DNA of 64,000 nucleotides, taken from assembly GCF_026241095.1 (NCBI RefSeq), contig NZ_JAPFGB010000009.1, forward strand, positions 124,001 to 188,000, given 5' to 3'. This document shows positions 33,692-42,651 of this stretch, in pieces (the first letter of the stretch is position 1; the number at the start of each line of letters is the position of its first letter). Origin of the DNA: Saccharopolyspora sp. NFXS83. Lineage in GTDB: Bacteria; Actinomycetota; Actinomycetes; Mycobacteriales; Pseudonocardiaceae. The notes under the pieces were generated by a model, which saw only the letters and a program-made list of their open reading frames with translations, ran no database searches and was not told the DNA's origin. Made by a program: the position numbers and the translations under genes.

Positions 33692-35104
33692 GTGTTCGTT
33701 CTCGGCATCGACAGTTCGACCCAGTCCACCAAGGCAGTGGTCGCCGACGCGGAAACCGGCCGGGTCGTGGCCGAGGGGAAAGCGCACCACCCGGCGGGAA
33801 CCGAAGTGGACCCGTGGGCGTGGTGGACGGCGGCGCAGGAGGCCGTCGAGCACGCCGCCGCCCGCACTCCCGGCAAGATCGAAGCGGTGTCCGTCGCGGG
33901 CCAGCAGCACGGCATGGTCGCGCTGGACGACGCGGGGAACCCGGTGCGCGACGCGTTGCTGTGGAACGACACCCGCTCCGCGCCGCAGGCCCGCGCGCTG
34001 ATCGACGCGCACGGCGCGGCGGCGCTCGCCGACCGCACCGGGCTGGTGCCGGTCGCGAGCTTCACCCTCACGAAACTGGCCTGGCTGGCGGAGAACGAAC
34101 CGCGCCACGCCGACCGCGTCGACCGGGTGCTGCTCCCGCACGACTGGTTGACCTGGCTGTTCGCCGACCGCCCCGAGCGGGCGTGCACCGACCGCGGTGA
34201 CGCCTCCGGCACGGGGTACTACGCGCCCGCGACCGGACGGTGGCTGCCGGACCTGCTCGGCGAGGCCATGGGCGGCCGGACCCCGCGCCTGCCGGACGTG
34301 CTGGGACCGGCCGAGTCCGCGGGCCGCGTCTCCGGATTCGCCCCGCTGGAGGGCGCGCTGCTCGGCGCGGGCACCGGCGACAACATGGCCGGGGCGCTGG
34401 GGATCGGCGCGGGGCCGGGCGACGTGGTCGTGTCGTTGGGAACCTCCGGCACCGCGTTCGCCGTCGCCGACCACCCCTGCGCCGACGCGACGGGCCTCGT
34501 CGCGGGATTCTGCGACGCCACCGGCCGGTACCTGCCGCTGGTGTGCACGCTCAACGCGGCCAGGGTGCTCAGCGGTACGGCGAGCATGCTCGGCACCGAC
34601 CTCGCCGGGCTGGACCGGCTCGCCCTGGACGCGGCACCGGGTGCGGGCGGGCTGACCCTGCTGCCCTACCTGGAGGGCGAGCGGACCCCGGACCTGCCGG
34701 ACGCCTCCGGCACCCTCACCGGCCTCCGCGGCACCAACATGACTCCGGAGAACCTGGCGCGGGCCGCCGTCGAAGGCATGTTGTGCGGCCTCGCCGACGG
34801 CGTCGAGGCGCTGCGCGCGGTGGGCGTGGACGTCCGCAGGGTGCTGCTGATCGGTGGCGCGAGCGAATCCGCCGCGGTGCGCGCGGTCGCCCCCTCGCTG
34901 TTCGGGGTCCCGGTGGAGATCCCGGAGGCCACCGAGTACGTCGCGCTCGGCGCGGCGAAGCAGGCCGCGTGGGCGATCTCCGGCTCGACCACCCCACCGG
35001 ACTGGGAACTGCGCTCCGAGCCTTGCCCGGCGGCGAACATCTACCAGGGCGAAGCCGTCCGCCACGCCTACCGCACCGCCCGCGAACAAATCCACGGCCT
35101 CTGA
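33692..35104 (+). CDS. xylB: Xylulokinase
   Basis: A 470-residue FGGY-family sugar kinase. The ATP-binding start VLGIDSSTQSTKAVV, VSVAGQQHGMVALD and LWNDTRS are xylulokinase marks, and the C-terminal part has VLLIGGASESAAVRAVAPSLF. It phosphorylates D-xylulose to feed the pentose phosphate pathway. The GTG at 33692 has GGGAGG upstream. No xylA or sugar transporter lies next to it. Confidence 0.9.
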   Translation: MFVLGIDSSTQSTKAVVADAETGRVVAEGKAHHPAGTEVDPWAWWTAAQEAVEHAAARTPGKIEAVSVAGQQHGMVALDDAGNPVRDALLWNDTRSAPQARALIDAHGAAALADRTGLVPVASFTLTKLAWLAENEPRHADRVDRVLLPHDWLTWLFADRPERACTDRGDASGTGYYAPATGRWLPDLLGEAMGGRTPRLPDVLGPAESAGRVSGFAPLEGALLGAGTGDNMAGALGIGAGPGDVVVSLGTSGTAFAVADHPCADATGLVAGFCDATGRYLPLVCTLNAARVLSGTASMLGTDLAGLDRLALDAAPGAGGLTLLPYLEGERTPDLPDASGTLTGLRGTNMTPENLARAAVEGMLCGLADGVEALRAVGVDVRRVLLIGGASESAAVRAVAPSLFGVPVEIPEATEYVALGAAKQAAWAISGSTTPPDWELRSEPCPAANIYQGEAVRHAYRTAREQIHGL

Positions 35105-35305
35105 CGGCGAGAACCCGCTGCGGTGAAACGACAGCCGGCGGAGCGGCCTTCCGAGAGCGGATCACCGAGGGCATTCCCTTGGCGGGTGCGAAAACGGGTT
35201 TTCAGGGCCGTTGCGGCTGGTAGCTTCCTGGGACGTCCGCGTGCAGCGGGAAACGGGCTCCCGCGGGCGGTGTTGAACCCGGGACGACGATGGGGGTTGA
35301 TCGTC

Positions 35306-35536
35306 ATGATCACGGTAGTGGCGTTGACGGTGCTCGTGTTCGCGGTGGTGATCGGGCTGCTCGCTCGGCGCCGGCCCGCGGCTCGCCGTGGCGGGTACTC
35401 GACCGCTCCGTTCATCGGGGCCGGGGACGCCCACCACTCGACGTCCGGCGGTGGCTTCGACGGCGGCGGAGTCAGCGGTGGCTTCGACGGCGGTGGCTGC
35501 GGGGGCGGCGGTGACGGCGGGGGCGGCGGCTGCTGA
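35306..35536 (+). CDS. Small membrane protein with Gly/Cys-rich tail
   Basis: A 76-residue protein. One transmembrane helix (ITVVALTVLVFAVVIGLLA) is followed by Arg-rich RRRPAARRGG and a tail with repeated GGGFDGGGVSGGFDGGGC and a final GGGGGC. Two cysteines in the tail could bind metal or form disulfides. Similar Gly/Cys tails end some actinobacterial membrane proteins of unknown function. The ATG at 35306 is used; TTG at 35297 is possible. It is followed at once by a perfect terminator. Confidence 0.65.
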   Translation: MITVVALTVLVFAVVIGLLARRRPAARRGGYSTAPFIGAGDAHHSTSGGGFDGGGVSGGFDGGGCGGGGDGGGGGC

Positions 35537-35550
35537 CCCGAACCCGACTA

Positions 35551-35584
35551 CGACAGGCCCGTTCCGATCGGAACGGGCCTGTCG
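35551..35584. terminator. Perfect palindromic bidirectional terminator
   Basis: CGACAGGCCCGTTCCGA and its complement make a 34-bp perfect palindrome between convergent genes ending at 35536 and 35603. Confidence 0.8.
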
Positions 35585-35602
35585 CGTTGCCACGGCCGCT
35601 GA

Positions 35603-36895
35603 TCAGCCCGAGAGCAACAGCAGCAGGCCCGTTCCGGTCAGCAGCACCATCGCCACCACCACCGGCAGCTGACCGAGGCGGGCCCCGCGCGCGTCGAACA
35701 AGCGCAGCGCCTGGTCGTGCGCGGCGGCGGTGCTCGCGAGGTGGCCGAGCACGATCGCGTTGATCTGCACCATCGCCACCGCGCCGGGGGAGAGCACCGA
35801 GTAGTCCGGCACGTTCCCGGCCGATCCGAACAGGTCCAGCCCGGTGCCGAACGGGTCACCGGCCAGGATGAACGGCTGCTGGCCTTCGATCACGAAGAAC
35901 GAGAAGTAGTGCGCCACGCCGTAGCCCACGGCGATCGGCAGCAGCGTCGCGGCGAACCGGGCGGCCAACGGCTCCGCGCTGCCCGAGGTGATCGCGCTCA
36001 GCCGCATCGAACCGAAGTACAGCACCGAGATTCCCGCGATCGACACCACCAGGCCGCCGGTCGCCACCAGCACGTCCGGCCACGTCGTCGTGTTCAGCAG
36101 CGCCTGCCACCAGCTGGTGCGGGTGAGCCCGTCGAACGCGGTCGACCCGATCAGCACGCACGCCAACCCGGCGAGTCCGGGAACCGGGTCGGGGTGCACC
36201 AGGCCGGCCAGCGGATTGCGCAGGATCAACCGCCCGTCCGAGCGGCGTCCCAGCGGCGCGAAGCGGGCCAGCAGCGTCGAGTACACCTCGAAACCGTCGC
36301 CCCGCTCGAACCACGCGGGTCCGTAGCGGGCGCCGGCGGCCAGGTTCAGCAGCGCGTAGCCGAGGATCAGCGCGGCGACCAGCCGCGGATCGGCGCGGTT
36401 CGGCGCGACCAGCTCCAGCCACACGAAACCCAGCAGCCAGGCCGTCGCCACCCGGTAGCCGAGCCACGCGGGCATCGGCCGCGGATCACGCCCCAGCCGC
36501 AAAGCGCGCAGCACGGTGCGCAGCGGGTTCACCGCTCGCCACACGGGTCCCAGCAGCACGCTCGCGGGAATCAGCCCGACCCAGAACGTCACGAACAGCG
36601 CCCACGGCGCCAGGTTCGCGTTCGTCTCCGCCGGGCCGAACAGGCCGACGGCCACCACGAAGACCGCGAGCAGCAGCACCACGATCCGGGCGGCACCGCG
36701 CAGCCGAGCGGAGTTCACCGCGGCGAGCCGGACGGGCCTCCCGGCCTCCGGGTCCAGCCACGGCTTCGACCACAGCGCGAGCAGCGCGACGAACGACACG
36801 GCGACCGCCAGCGCCCCGCCGACGACCGCGGCGGCGCCGTTGAGCGGCAGGTCGGTGCGCCCGCCGAGGCCGTGCGCGAGGAACTCGGTGCTCAC
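35603..36895 (-). CDS. Polytopic membrane protein of unknown function
   Basis: About 430 residues with ten to twelve hydrophobic helices. Distinct segments are LWSKPWLDPEAGRPVRL, GPVWRAVNPLRTVLRAL and HYFSFFVIEGQQPFILAGDP. The pattern is known to me only as a conserved actinobacterial membrane protein. The GTG at 36895 overlaps the stop of the lipoprotein gene (GTGA), so the two are made together. Divergent from this pair is a second membrane protein, suggesting a shared function in metal or redox handling. Confidence 0.7.
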   Translation of the reverse strand: MSTEFLAHGLGGRTDLPLNGAAAVVGGALAVAVSFVALLALWSKPWLDPEAGRPVRLAAVNSARLRGAARIVVLLLAVFVVAVGLFGPAETNANLAPWALFVTFWVGLIPASVLLGPVWRAVNPLRTVLRALRLGRDPRPMPAWLGYRVATAWLLGFVWLELVAPNRADPRLVAALILGYALLNLAAGARYGPAWFERGDGFEVYSTLLARFAPLGRRSDGRLILRNPLAGLVHPDPVPGLAGLACVLIGSTAFDGLTRTSWWQALLNTTTWPDVLVATGGLVVSIAGISVLYFGSMRLSAITSGSAEPLAARFAATLLPIAVGYGVAHYFSFFVIEGQQPFILAGDPFGTGLDLFGSAGNVPDYSVLSPGAVAMVQINAIVLGHLASTAAAHDQALRLFDARGARLGQLPVVVAMVLLTGTGLLLLLSG

Positions 36896-37257
36896 CGCAC
36901 TTCCAGGCTGGGCAGCGACAGCCCGGACTCGTGCAGCTCGGCTTCGAACACGCCGGGGAGGTCGGCGGTGAACTCGACGACGCCGACCTGGCCGGGGGTC
37001 AGCGGTGCCGACTCGTCGTAGCCGTGGACGTGCAGCTCGTCGGGGCGGTCGCTGCGCACCTGGTACCGGACCTGGCCGCCGAGCGGGACGGACACCCGCT
37101 CGGTGCCGGTGCGTACCTGGCCGCCCGCGACCTCCGCGTCGACGACCACCGGCGGCGCGTCCGGTGCGGCGGGCGCGGGCGGGGGAGCACCGCAGCCCGC
37201 CAGCAGCAGGGTCGAGGCGGTGAGCACGCATCCGATGAGCCGCGCCGTCGTTGTCAT
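36892..37257 (-). CDS. Lipoprotein with cupredoxin-like domain
   Basis: A 121-residue lipoprotein. The signal peptide ends in LLAGC (lipobox). After a Pro/Ala linker comes a beta-rich domain with DELHVHGYDES and a GVFEAELHESGL end, which resembles cupredoxin-like (EfeO/plastocyanin-like) domains. Some but not all copper ligands are present, so metal binding is uncertain. The ATG at 37257 has AGGAGG upstream. It is coupled to the polytopic membrane protein. Confidence 0.7.
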   Translation of the reverse strand: MTTTARLIGCVLTASTLLLAGCGAPPPAPAAPDAPPVVVDAEVAGGQVRTGTERVSVPLGGQVRYQVRSDRPDELHVHGYDESAPLTPGQVGVVEFTADLPGVFEAELHESGLSLPSLEVR

Positions 37258-37296
37258 CTCAGTGGTCCTCCTGGTCACACCGAATGTTTACAACCA

Positions 37297-37324
37297 ACAA
37301 TGTCACATTGGGGGATGACATTGT
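37297..37324. promoter_or_regulatory. Inverted repeat in divergent promoter
   Basis: ACAATGTCA and TGACATTGT, a 9-bp perfect dyad with a 10-base spacer, in an AT-rich gap between the lipoprotein and the divergent membrane protein. A good candidate operator for both transcripts. Confidence 0.55.
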
Positions 37325-37341
37325 CCAGCTTCTGGTGTTCC

Positions 37342-39183
37342 ATGGCTCGCATGAACCAGACCTCCGCCGAGTGGCACCGGGCGCTGCTGACGCAAGAGGT
37401 GCGGCCCACCGGAGGTGCCGCGCTCGACCAGATCTTCATCGCCTCCGGCGGCGCGACCGTGCTGACCCTGCTGCTCCTGCTGCTCGGGTACGCGCACCGC
37501 ACCGGCCGCACCCGGCTCCTGGAGCGAGCCGCCGCGCTGTCCCAGCGCGTGCTGCCGCGCGGGCTGCCCGGCTGGGTCGCGCTGCCGCAGATCGTCGCGA
37601 TGATCTCACTGGTCACGGCGCTGCTCGGGATGTACTGGGACATCTCGCTGCACATCACCCAGGGACGCGACGAAGGCCCGCTGGCCAACATCGCGCACTA
37701 CCCGATCCTCATCGGCCTGTTCGGCCTGTTCACCGCGGGCATGCTCGCCGTCGTGCTGCCCAAGGACGAACCCGTCGGCGGCGCGGCCGTGCGCATCACC
37801 CGCGACTGGTACGCCCCGGTCAGCGGGCTGCTGCTGGCGGGAGCCGGGTTCTACGCGCTGCTCGGATTCCCGCTCGACGACGTGTGGCACCGCATCTTCG
37901 GCCAGGACGTGACGCTGTGGGGGCCGACGCACCTGATGCTCATCGGCGGAGCCGGCCTGTCGCTGGTCGCCGTCGCGCTGCTCGAACGCGAAGGCAGGCT
38001 CGCCCGCTCCGACCTCGGCGAACCGGGCGCGCTGCCGCGGTTCGCGCACCGCGGCATGGCCATCGGAGGGCTGCTCGTCGGCCTGTCGGTGTTCCAAGCC
38101 GAGTTCGACTTCGGCGTGCAGCAGTTCCGCATGGTGCACCAGCCGTTCCTGATCGCCGTCGCCGTCGGCTGCGCGCTGGTCGTCGCGCGGTTGTGGGCCG
38201 GTCGCGGCGCGGCGCTGTTCGTCGTCGGGTTCTACGTGCTGGTGCGCGGCGGCGTCGCCGTGCTCGTGGGCCCCGTGCTCGGGGAGCAGTTCGCCGCCAT
38301 CCCGCTGCACGTCGTGGAAGCCCTCTGCGTCGAAGCCGCCGCGCTGCTGCTCGCCCGTCGCGCGCTGGCGCTCGGCGTGGTGTCCGGCCTGCTCATCGGC
38401 ACCGTCGGGTACGCGTCCGAGTACGCGTGGACCCAGGTCGCCTTCCCGCTGCCGTGGACTCCGGACATGGCCGTCGAAGGCGCCGCCATGGCGGTGGCGG
38501 GTGGTGTCGCGGGCGGCGTGCTCGGCGCGCTGCTCGCCGGTGCGCTGCGCGGTGAGCTGCCGCGCCGCAAGACCTCGGTGCCCCTGTTCGCCGGCGCGCT
38601 CGTGGTGATCGCGCTCGCGGTGACCAACGCGCTGGTCGGCACCGCGCCCCCCGTGCAGGCCACCGTCACGCTCACCGACGTGCGGGGCGGACCGCAGGAC
38701 CGCACCGGCCACGCCGTCGTGCGGATGAGCCCGGCAGGCACCGGGCAGGACTCCACCTGGCTCACCATGACCGGCTGGCAAGGCGGTGACCTGCACGTCG
38801 ATCGGCTCACCCAGATCGGCCCGGACACCTACCGCACCAACGAGCCGATGCCGCTGCACGGCACCTGGAAGACCATGATCCGGTTCCACGAGGGCCGCGC
38901 GATGGTCGCCGTCCCGGTCTACATGCCCGCCGACGAGGCGCTGGGCGTGCCCGCGGTGACCGCGGACCCGCAGTTCACCCGAGACTCGCAACCGGAGTGG
39001 CAGGTGTTGCAGCGCGAGACGAAGCAGGACATCCCGTCCTGGCTGTGGGTGACCTGCTCGCTGGTCGTGCTGGCGTGCTCGCTGGCCCTGGTGCTGTCGC
39101 TGGGCTGGGGCGCGCAGCGGATCGGGCGCGTCGGAGCCGGTGCGCCGGAGCGGTCACCGGAGCCGGAGAGGACGGCGGTGTGA
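37342..39183 (+). CDS. Large polytopic membrane protein with YtkA/FixH-like end
   Basis: About 613 residues. Eleven or more transmembrane helices occupy residues 20-430, with landmarks MYWDISLHITQGRDEGPLAN, FGQDVTLWGPTHLM and VHQPFLIAVA. An extracytoplasmic beta domain follows (VTLTDVRGG, DTYRTNEPMPLHGTWKTMIRFHEGRAMV), which resembles YtkA/FixH-type domains, then one last helix. Histidine-rich positions in the helices could bind metal. I prefer the ATG at 37342 because an earlier ATG at 37315 lies inside the inverted repeat. It is divergent from the cupredoxin-lipoprotein pair. Confidence 0.7.
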   Translation: MARMNQTSAEWHRALLTQEVRPTGGAALDQIFIASGGATVLTLLLLLLGYAHRTGRTRLLERAAALSQRVLPRGLPGWVALPQIVAMISLVTALLGMYWDISLHITQGRDEGPLANIAHYPILIGLFGLFTAGMLAVVLPKDEPVGGAAVRITRDWYAPVSGLLLAGAGFYALLGFPLDDVWHRIFGQDVTLWGPTHLMLIGGAGLSLVAVALLEREGRLARSDLGEPGALPRFAHRGMAIGGLLVGLSVFQAEFDFGVQQFRMVHQPFLIAVAVGCALVVARLWAGRGAALFVVGFYVLVRGGVAVLVGPVLGEQFAAIPLHVVEALCVEAAALLLARRALALGVVSGLLIGTVGYASEYAWTQVAFPLPWTPDMAVEGAAMAVAGGVAGGVLGALLAGALRGELPRRKTSVPLFAGALVVIALAVTNALVGTAPPVQATVTLTDVRGGPQDRTGHAVVRMSPAGTGQDSTWLTMTGWQGGDLHVDRLTQIGPDTYRTNEPMPLHGTWKTMIRFHEGRAMVAVPVYMPADEALGVPAVTADPQFTRDSQPEWQVLQRETKQDIPSWLWVTCSLVVLACSLALVLSLGWGAQRIGRVGAGAPERSPEPERTAV

Positions 39184-39329
39184 TCCTCGCGGAGGCGCAG
39201 ATCCTGGCCAGCCACCCCATCATCACGGCGGTGCCGTTCTTCGTGCCCACCTTCGCGGTCGTCGGCGTCGTCGCGGTGATCGTCTACCGGGACCGCCGGC
39301 GCTCCCGGGACGACGCCGACGACGACTGA
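39180..39329 (+). CDS. Small single-helix membrane protein
   Basis: A 49-residue protein whose GTG start overlaps the stop of the large membrane protein (GTGA). One hydrophobic helix (ITAVPFFVPTFAVVGVVAVI) is followed by a charged tail YRDRRRSRDDADDD. Coupling suggests it is a subunit of the same membrane complex. Confidence 0.7.
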   Translation: MILAEAQILASHPIITAVPFFVPTFAVVGVVAVIVYRDRRRSRDDADDD

Positions 39330-39509
39330 GCCCGGATCCCGGTCACCGCGGGTTTCCGGAACCCGGCTCGAACCGCCTGCGGGTCGGGTGAAATCCGGGC
39401 TCGGTCGAGGGAAATCCTGGAAGTCGACCGTGTGGCTCTTGTCACAATTGTGGGCCCAGGGCACTCTCGAAGAGGTCGATGCGACGACCCGTACGAGAGG
39501 TGTTCGCCC

Positions 39510-39791
39510 ATGTCTTCGACGACTGAACTGACCGATGTGCAGCGAGTTCTGGGGCAGCTGCGCAGCAGCGTCGGCATGCTCCGATCGCGGTACGGAAACG
39601 CTGCGGCCGTGCGCCGCCTGAGCAACGATGTGGAACGGCTCGAGATCGACCTGGCCGAACTGTCCGCATTGCCCGCCCCACGCCGGGAGATGACCCGCGG
39701 CGACACGGTGATGGTGCCGGACACGCCCTACGACCCGTCGTTGTGGCGCGACGCCGACGACGAAGGGGTCGGCGGCAGGCAGCAGCACTGA
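39510..39791 (+). CDS. Small conserved actinobacterial protein, unknown function
   Basis: A 93-residue, probably helical cytoplasmic protein. It begins SSTTELTDVQRVLGQLRSSV and has a heptad-like region (VRRLSNDVERLEIDLAEL) that may form a coiled coil. The C-terminus PDTPYDPSLWRDADDEGVG is acidic. The ATG at 39510 has GAGAGG upstream. It stands about 125 bases before the sdh operon. I know no function. Confidence 0.65.
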   Translation: MSSTTELTDVQRVLGQLRSSVGMLRSRYGNAAAVRRLSNDVERLEIDLAELSALPAPRREMTRGDTVMVPDTPYDPSLWRDADDEGVGGRQQH

Positions 39792-39915
39792 TCGAACCGG
39801 CGCGGCGGCTCCGGCAACGGCGCCGAGGCCAGCGCCGGTACGAGTGGACGACCCAGCACCGGCAAGAACGATCGAGCCATCCAGGCCGAACCGGACACCG
39901 ACAACGAGGTCACCC

Positions 39916-40740
39916 ATGTCCGCACTCCCCGGTATCGATCCGTCCAGCGCCGAACCCGCCCACCCGCCCGGTCGCGCCGACCCGCGCACGCGGCGCACCG
40001 ACCGGTGGTGGCTCGGGCCGCTGGTCACGGTGGTCGGGCTGGGGTTGTTCCTGATCTACGGCCTGATCCGCACGTTCATGAACACCGCCTACTGGGTGCC
40101 CGAGTACCACTACCTGGCGCCGTTCTACTCGCCGTGCCTGAGCGCGGCCTGCGTACCGGGGGCGAGCCACTGGGGGCAGTGGCTCCCCGCGATGGGGCCG
40201 TTCCTGCCGCCCCCGGTGATCGTGCTGCCGTTCGTGTTCGGGTTCCGGCTGACCTGCTACTACTACCGCAAGGCCTACTACCGCTCGTTCTGGGCGGCGC
40301 CACCGGCGTGCGCGGTCGCCGAACCGCACCGCCGCTACACCGGCGAGACGCGGTTCCCGCTGGTGATGCAGAACGTGCACCGGTACTTCTTCTACGTCGC
40401 GCTGCTGGTCGCGGCCGTGCTCACCTACGACACCGTGATCGCGTTCCGCGGCGCCGACGGCGGTTTCGGCGTCGGGCTCGGCTCGCTGCTCATGGTGGTC
40501 AACGCGGTGCTGCTGTGGATCTACACGGTGTCCTGCCACTCGTGCAGGCACCTCATCGGCGGTCGCATCAACCACTTCTCCAAGCACCCCGTGCGCTACT
40601 GGCTGTGGACCAAGGTGAGCGCGCTCAACGCGCGGCACATGCAGCTCGCCTGGGCCTCGCTGCTGTCGGTGGCGCTGGTCGACCTGTACGTGCTGCTCAT
40701 CGCGGCCGGTGCCTTCCCCGATCCCCGACTGTTCAACTGA
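39916..40740 (+). CDS. sdhC: Succinate dehydrogenase/fumarate reductase membrane anchor
   Basis: A 274-residue membrane subunit with five helices (about 30-50, 85-105, 145-165, 175-200, 230-250). Histidines in the helices (MQNVHRYFFYV, VSCHSCRHLIGG, LNARHMQLAW) are suitable haem ligands. This fits the fused single-anchor type with two haems. It starts the sdhC-sdhA-sdhB operon; spacing to sdhA is ten bases. Confidence 0.85.
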   Translation: MSALPGIDPSSAEPAHPPGRADPRTRRTDRWWLGPLVTVVGLGLFLIYGLIRTFMNTAYWVPEYHYLAPFYSPCLSAACVPGASHWGQWLPAMGPFLPPPVIVLPFVFGFRLTCYYYRKAYYRSFWAAPPACAVAEPHRRYTGETRFPLVMQNVHRYFFYVALLVAAVLTYDTVIAFRGADGGFGVGLGSLLMVVNAVLLWIYTVSCHSCRHLIGGRINHFSKHPVRYWLWTKVSALNARHMQLAWASLLSVALVDLYVLLIAAGAFPDPRLFN

Positions 40741-40750
40741 AAGGCCCTCG

Positions 40751-42640
40751 ATGCGGATCGAGCAGCACGACTACGACGTCATCGTGATCGGTGCGGGCGG
40801 CGCGGGACTGCGCGCGGCCATCGAGACCCGGCAGCGCGGACTGCGCACCGCGGTGGTGTGCAAGTCGTTGTTCGGCAAGGCCCACACGGTGATGGCCGAA
40901 GGCGGCATCGCGGCCTCGATGGGCAACGCCAACCCGCACGACGACTGGCAGGTGCACTTCCGGGACACGATGCGCGGCGGGAAGTTCCTGAACAACTGGC
41001 GGATGGCGGAGCTGCACGCGCGGGAGGCGCCGCATCGGGTGTGGGAGCTGGAGACCTACGGGGCGCTGTTCGACCGCACCGCCGACGGCCGGATCAGCCA
41101 GCGCAACTTCGGCGGCCACGAGTACCCGCGGCTCGCGCACGTCGGCGACCGCACCGGGCTGGAGCTCATCCGGACCTTGCAGCAGAAGATCGTCGCGTTG
41201 CAGCAGGCCGACTTCGCCGAGCACGGCGATTACGAGGCCGGGTTGAAGGTGTTCCAGGAGTGCACCGTCACCGAACTGCTCAAGGACGCCCCGGACGGAC
41301 GGATCGCCGGGGCGTTCGCCTATTGGCGGGAGAGCGGGCGCTACGTGCAGTTCCGCGCGCCGGTGGTGATCCTCGCGACCGGCGGCATCGGCAAGTCGTT
41401 CAAGGTCACGTCGAACTCGTGGGAATACACCGGCGACGGGCACGCGTTGGCGCTGCGCGCCGGCGCCGCGCTGATCAACATGGAGTTCGTGCAGTTCCAC
41501 CCGACCGGCATGGTGTGGCCGCCGAGCGTGAAGGGCATCCTCGTCACCGAGTCCGTGCGCGGTGACGGGGGAGTGCTGCGCGACTCGGGCGGGCGCCGGT
41601 TCATGTTCGACTACATCCCCGACGTGTTCAAGGACAACTACGCCGACACCGAGGAGGAGGCGGACCGCTGGTACGCCGACCCCGAGGCCAACCGCAGACC
41701 ACCCGAACTGCTGCCCCGCGACGAGGTGGCCCGCGCGATCAACAGCGAGATCAAGGCGGGGCGCGGATCGGAGCACGGCGGGGTGTTCCTGGACATCGCG
41801 ACCCGGCTGACCCCGGACGAGATCACCCGGCGGCTGCCGTCGATGCACCACCAGTTCCGCGAACTGGCCGACGTGGACATCACCGGGGAGATGATGGAGG
41901 TCGGCCCCACCTGCCACTACGTGATGGGCGGAGTGGAGGTCGACCCGGACACCGCGGCCTCCGGGGTGCCGGGGCTGTTCGCGGCCGGTGAGGTCGCGGG
42001 CGGGATGCACGGGTCGAACCGGCTGGGCGGGAACTCGTTGTCGGACCTGCTCGTGTTCGGCAGGCGGGCGGGGCTCGGCGCCGCGGAATACCTGGCGGCC
42101 GGGCACCGGCCGGAGCCCCGGCCGTCCGATGTGGACGATGCGGCCGAGCGGGCGGAGCAGCCGTTCGCGCCCGCCGCGGGCTCGACCGCGGAGAACCCGT
42201 ACGCCCTGCACTCCGAGCTGCAGCAGGTGATGAACGACCTGGTCGGCATCATCCGCGTCGGCGAGCAGATGCAGGACGCGTTGCAGCGCCTGGAAGAACT
42301 GCGCGAACGCGCCCGGAACCTGGTGGTCGAGGGCAACCGGCAGTTCAACCCCGGCTGGCACCTCGCTCTCGACCTGCGGAACATGCTCCTGGTGAGCGAA
42401 TGCGTGGCGCGGGCGGCGGTGCTGCGCACCGAGAGCCGCGGTGGCCACACCCGCGACGACCACCCCGGCATGGCTCCCGTTTGGCGGCGCACCCTGCTGG
42501 CCTGCTCGCTGAGCAGGGACGGCGTCCGCGTCGACGAGCAGCGCCAGCTCCCGGTGCGCCCGGACCTGCTGGAACTGTTCGCGGCCGAAGAGCTGCGCAA
42601 GTACTTCACCGACGAGGAACTCGCCGCCACGGCGGGCTGA
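40751..42640 (+). CDS. sdhA: Succinate dehydrogenase/fumarate reductase flavoprotein
   Basis: A 629-residue flavoprotein. The FAD site is VIVIGAGGAGLRAAIE, and the covalent FAD histidine is expected in GKAHTVMAEGGIAA. The substrate site includes HPTGMVWPP and GGHTRDDHPGM near the end. It oxidises succinate to fumarate (or the reverse) and passes electrons to the iron-sulfur subunit. Confidence 0.95.
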   Translation: MRIEQHDYDVIVIGAGGAGLRAAIETRQRGLRTAVVCKSLFGKAHTVMAEGGIAASMGNANPHDDWQVHFRDTMRGGKFLNNWRMAELHAREAPHRVWELETYGALFDRTADGRISQRNFGGHEYPRLAHVGDRTGLELIRTLQQKIVALQQADFAEHGDYEAGLKVFQECTVTELLKDAPDGRIAGAFAYWRESGRYVQFRAPVVILATGGIGKSFKVTSNSWEYTGDGHALALRAGAALINMEFVQFHPTGMVWPPSVKGILVTESVRGDGGVLRDSGGRRFMFDYIPDVFKDNYADTEEEADRWYADPEANRRPPELLPRDEVARAINSEIKAGRGSEHGGVFLDIATRLTPDEITRRLPSMHHQFRELADVDITGEMMEVGPTCHYVMGGVEVDPDTAASGVPGLFAAGEVAGGMHGSNRLGGNSLSDLLVFGRRAGLGAAEYLAAGHRPEPRPSDVDDAAERAEQPFAPAAGSTAENPYALHSELQQVMNDLVGIIRVGEQMQDALQRLEELRERARNLVVEGNRQFNPGWHLALDLRNMLLVSECVARAAVLRTESRGGHTRDDHPGMAPVWRRTLLACSLSRDGVRVDEQRQLPVRPDLLELFAAEELRKYFTDEELAATAG

Positions 42641-42651
42641 GGAGGCCGACG

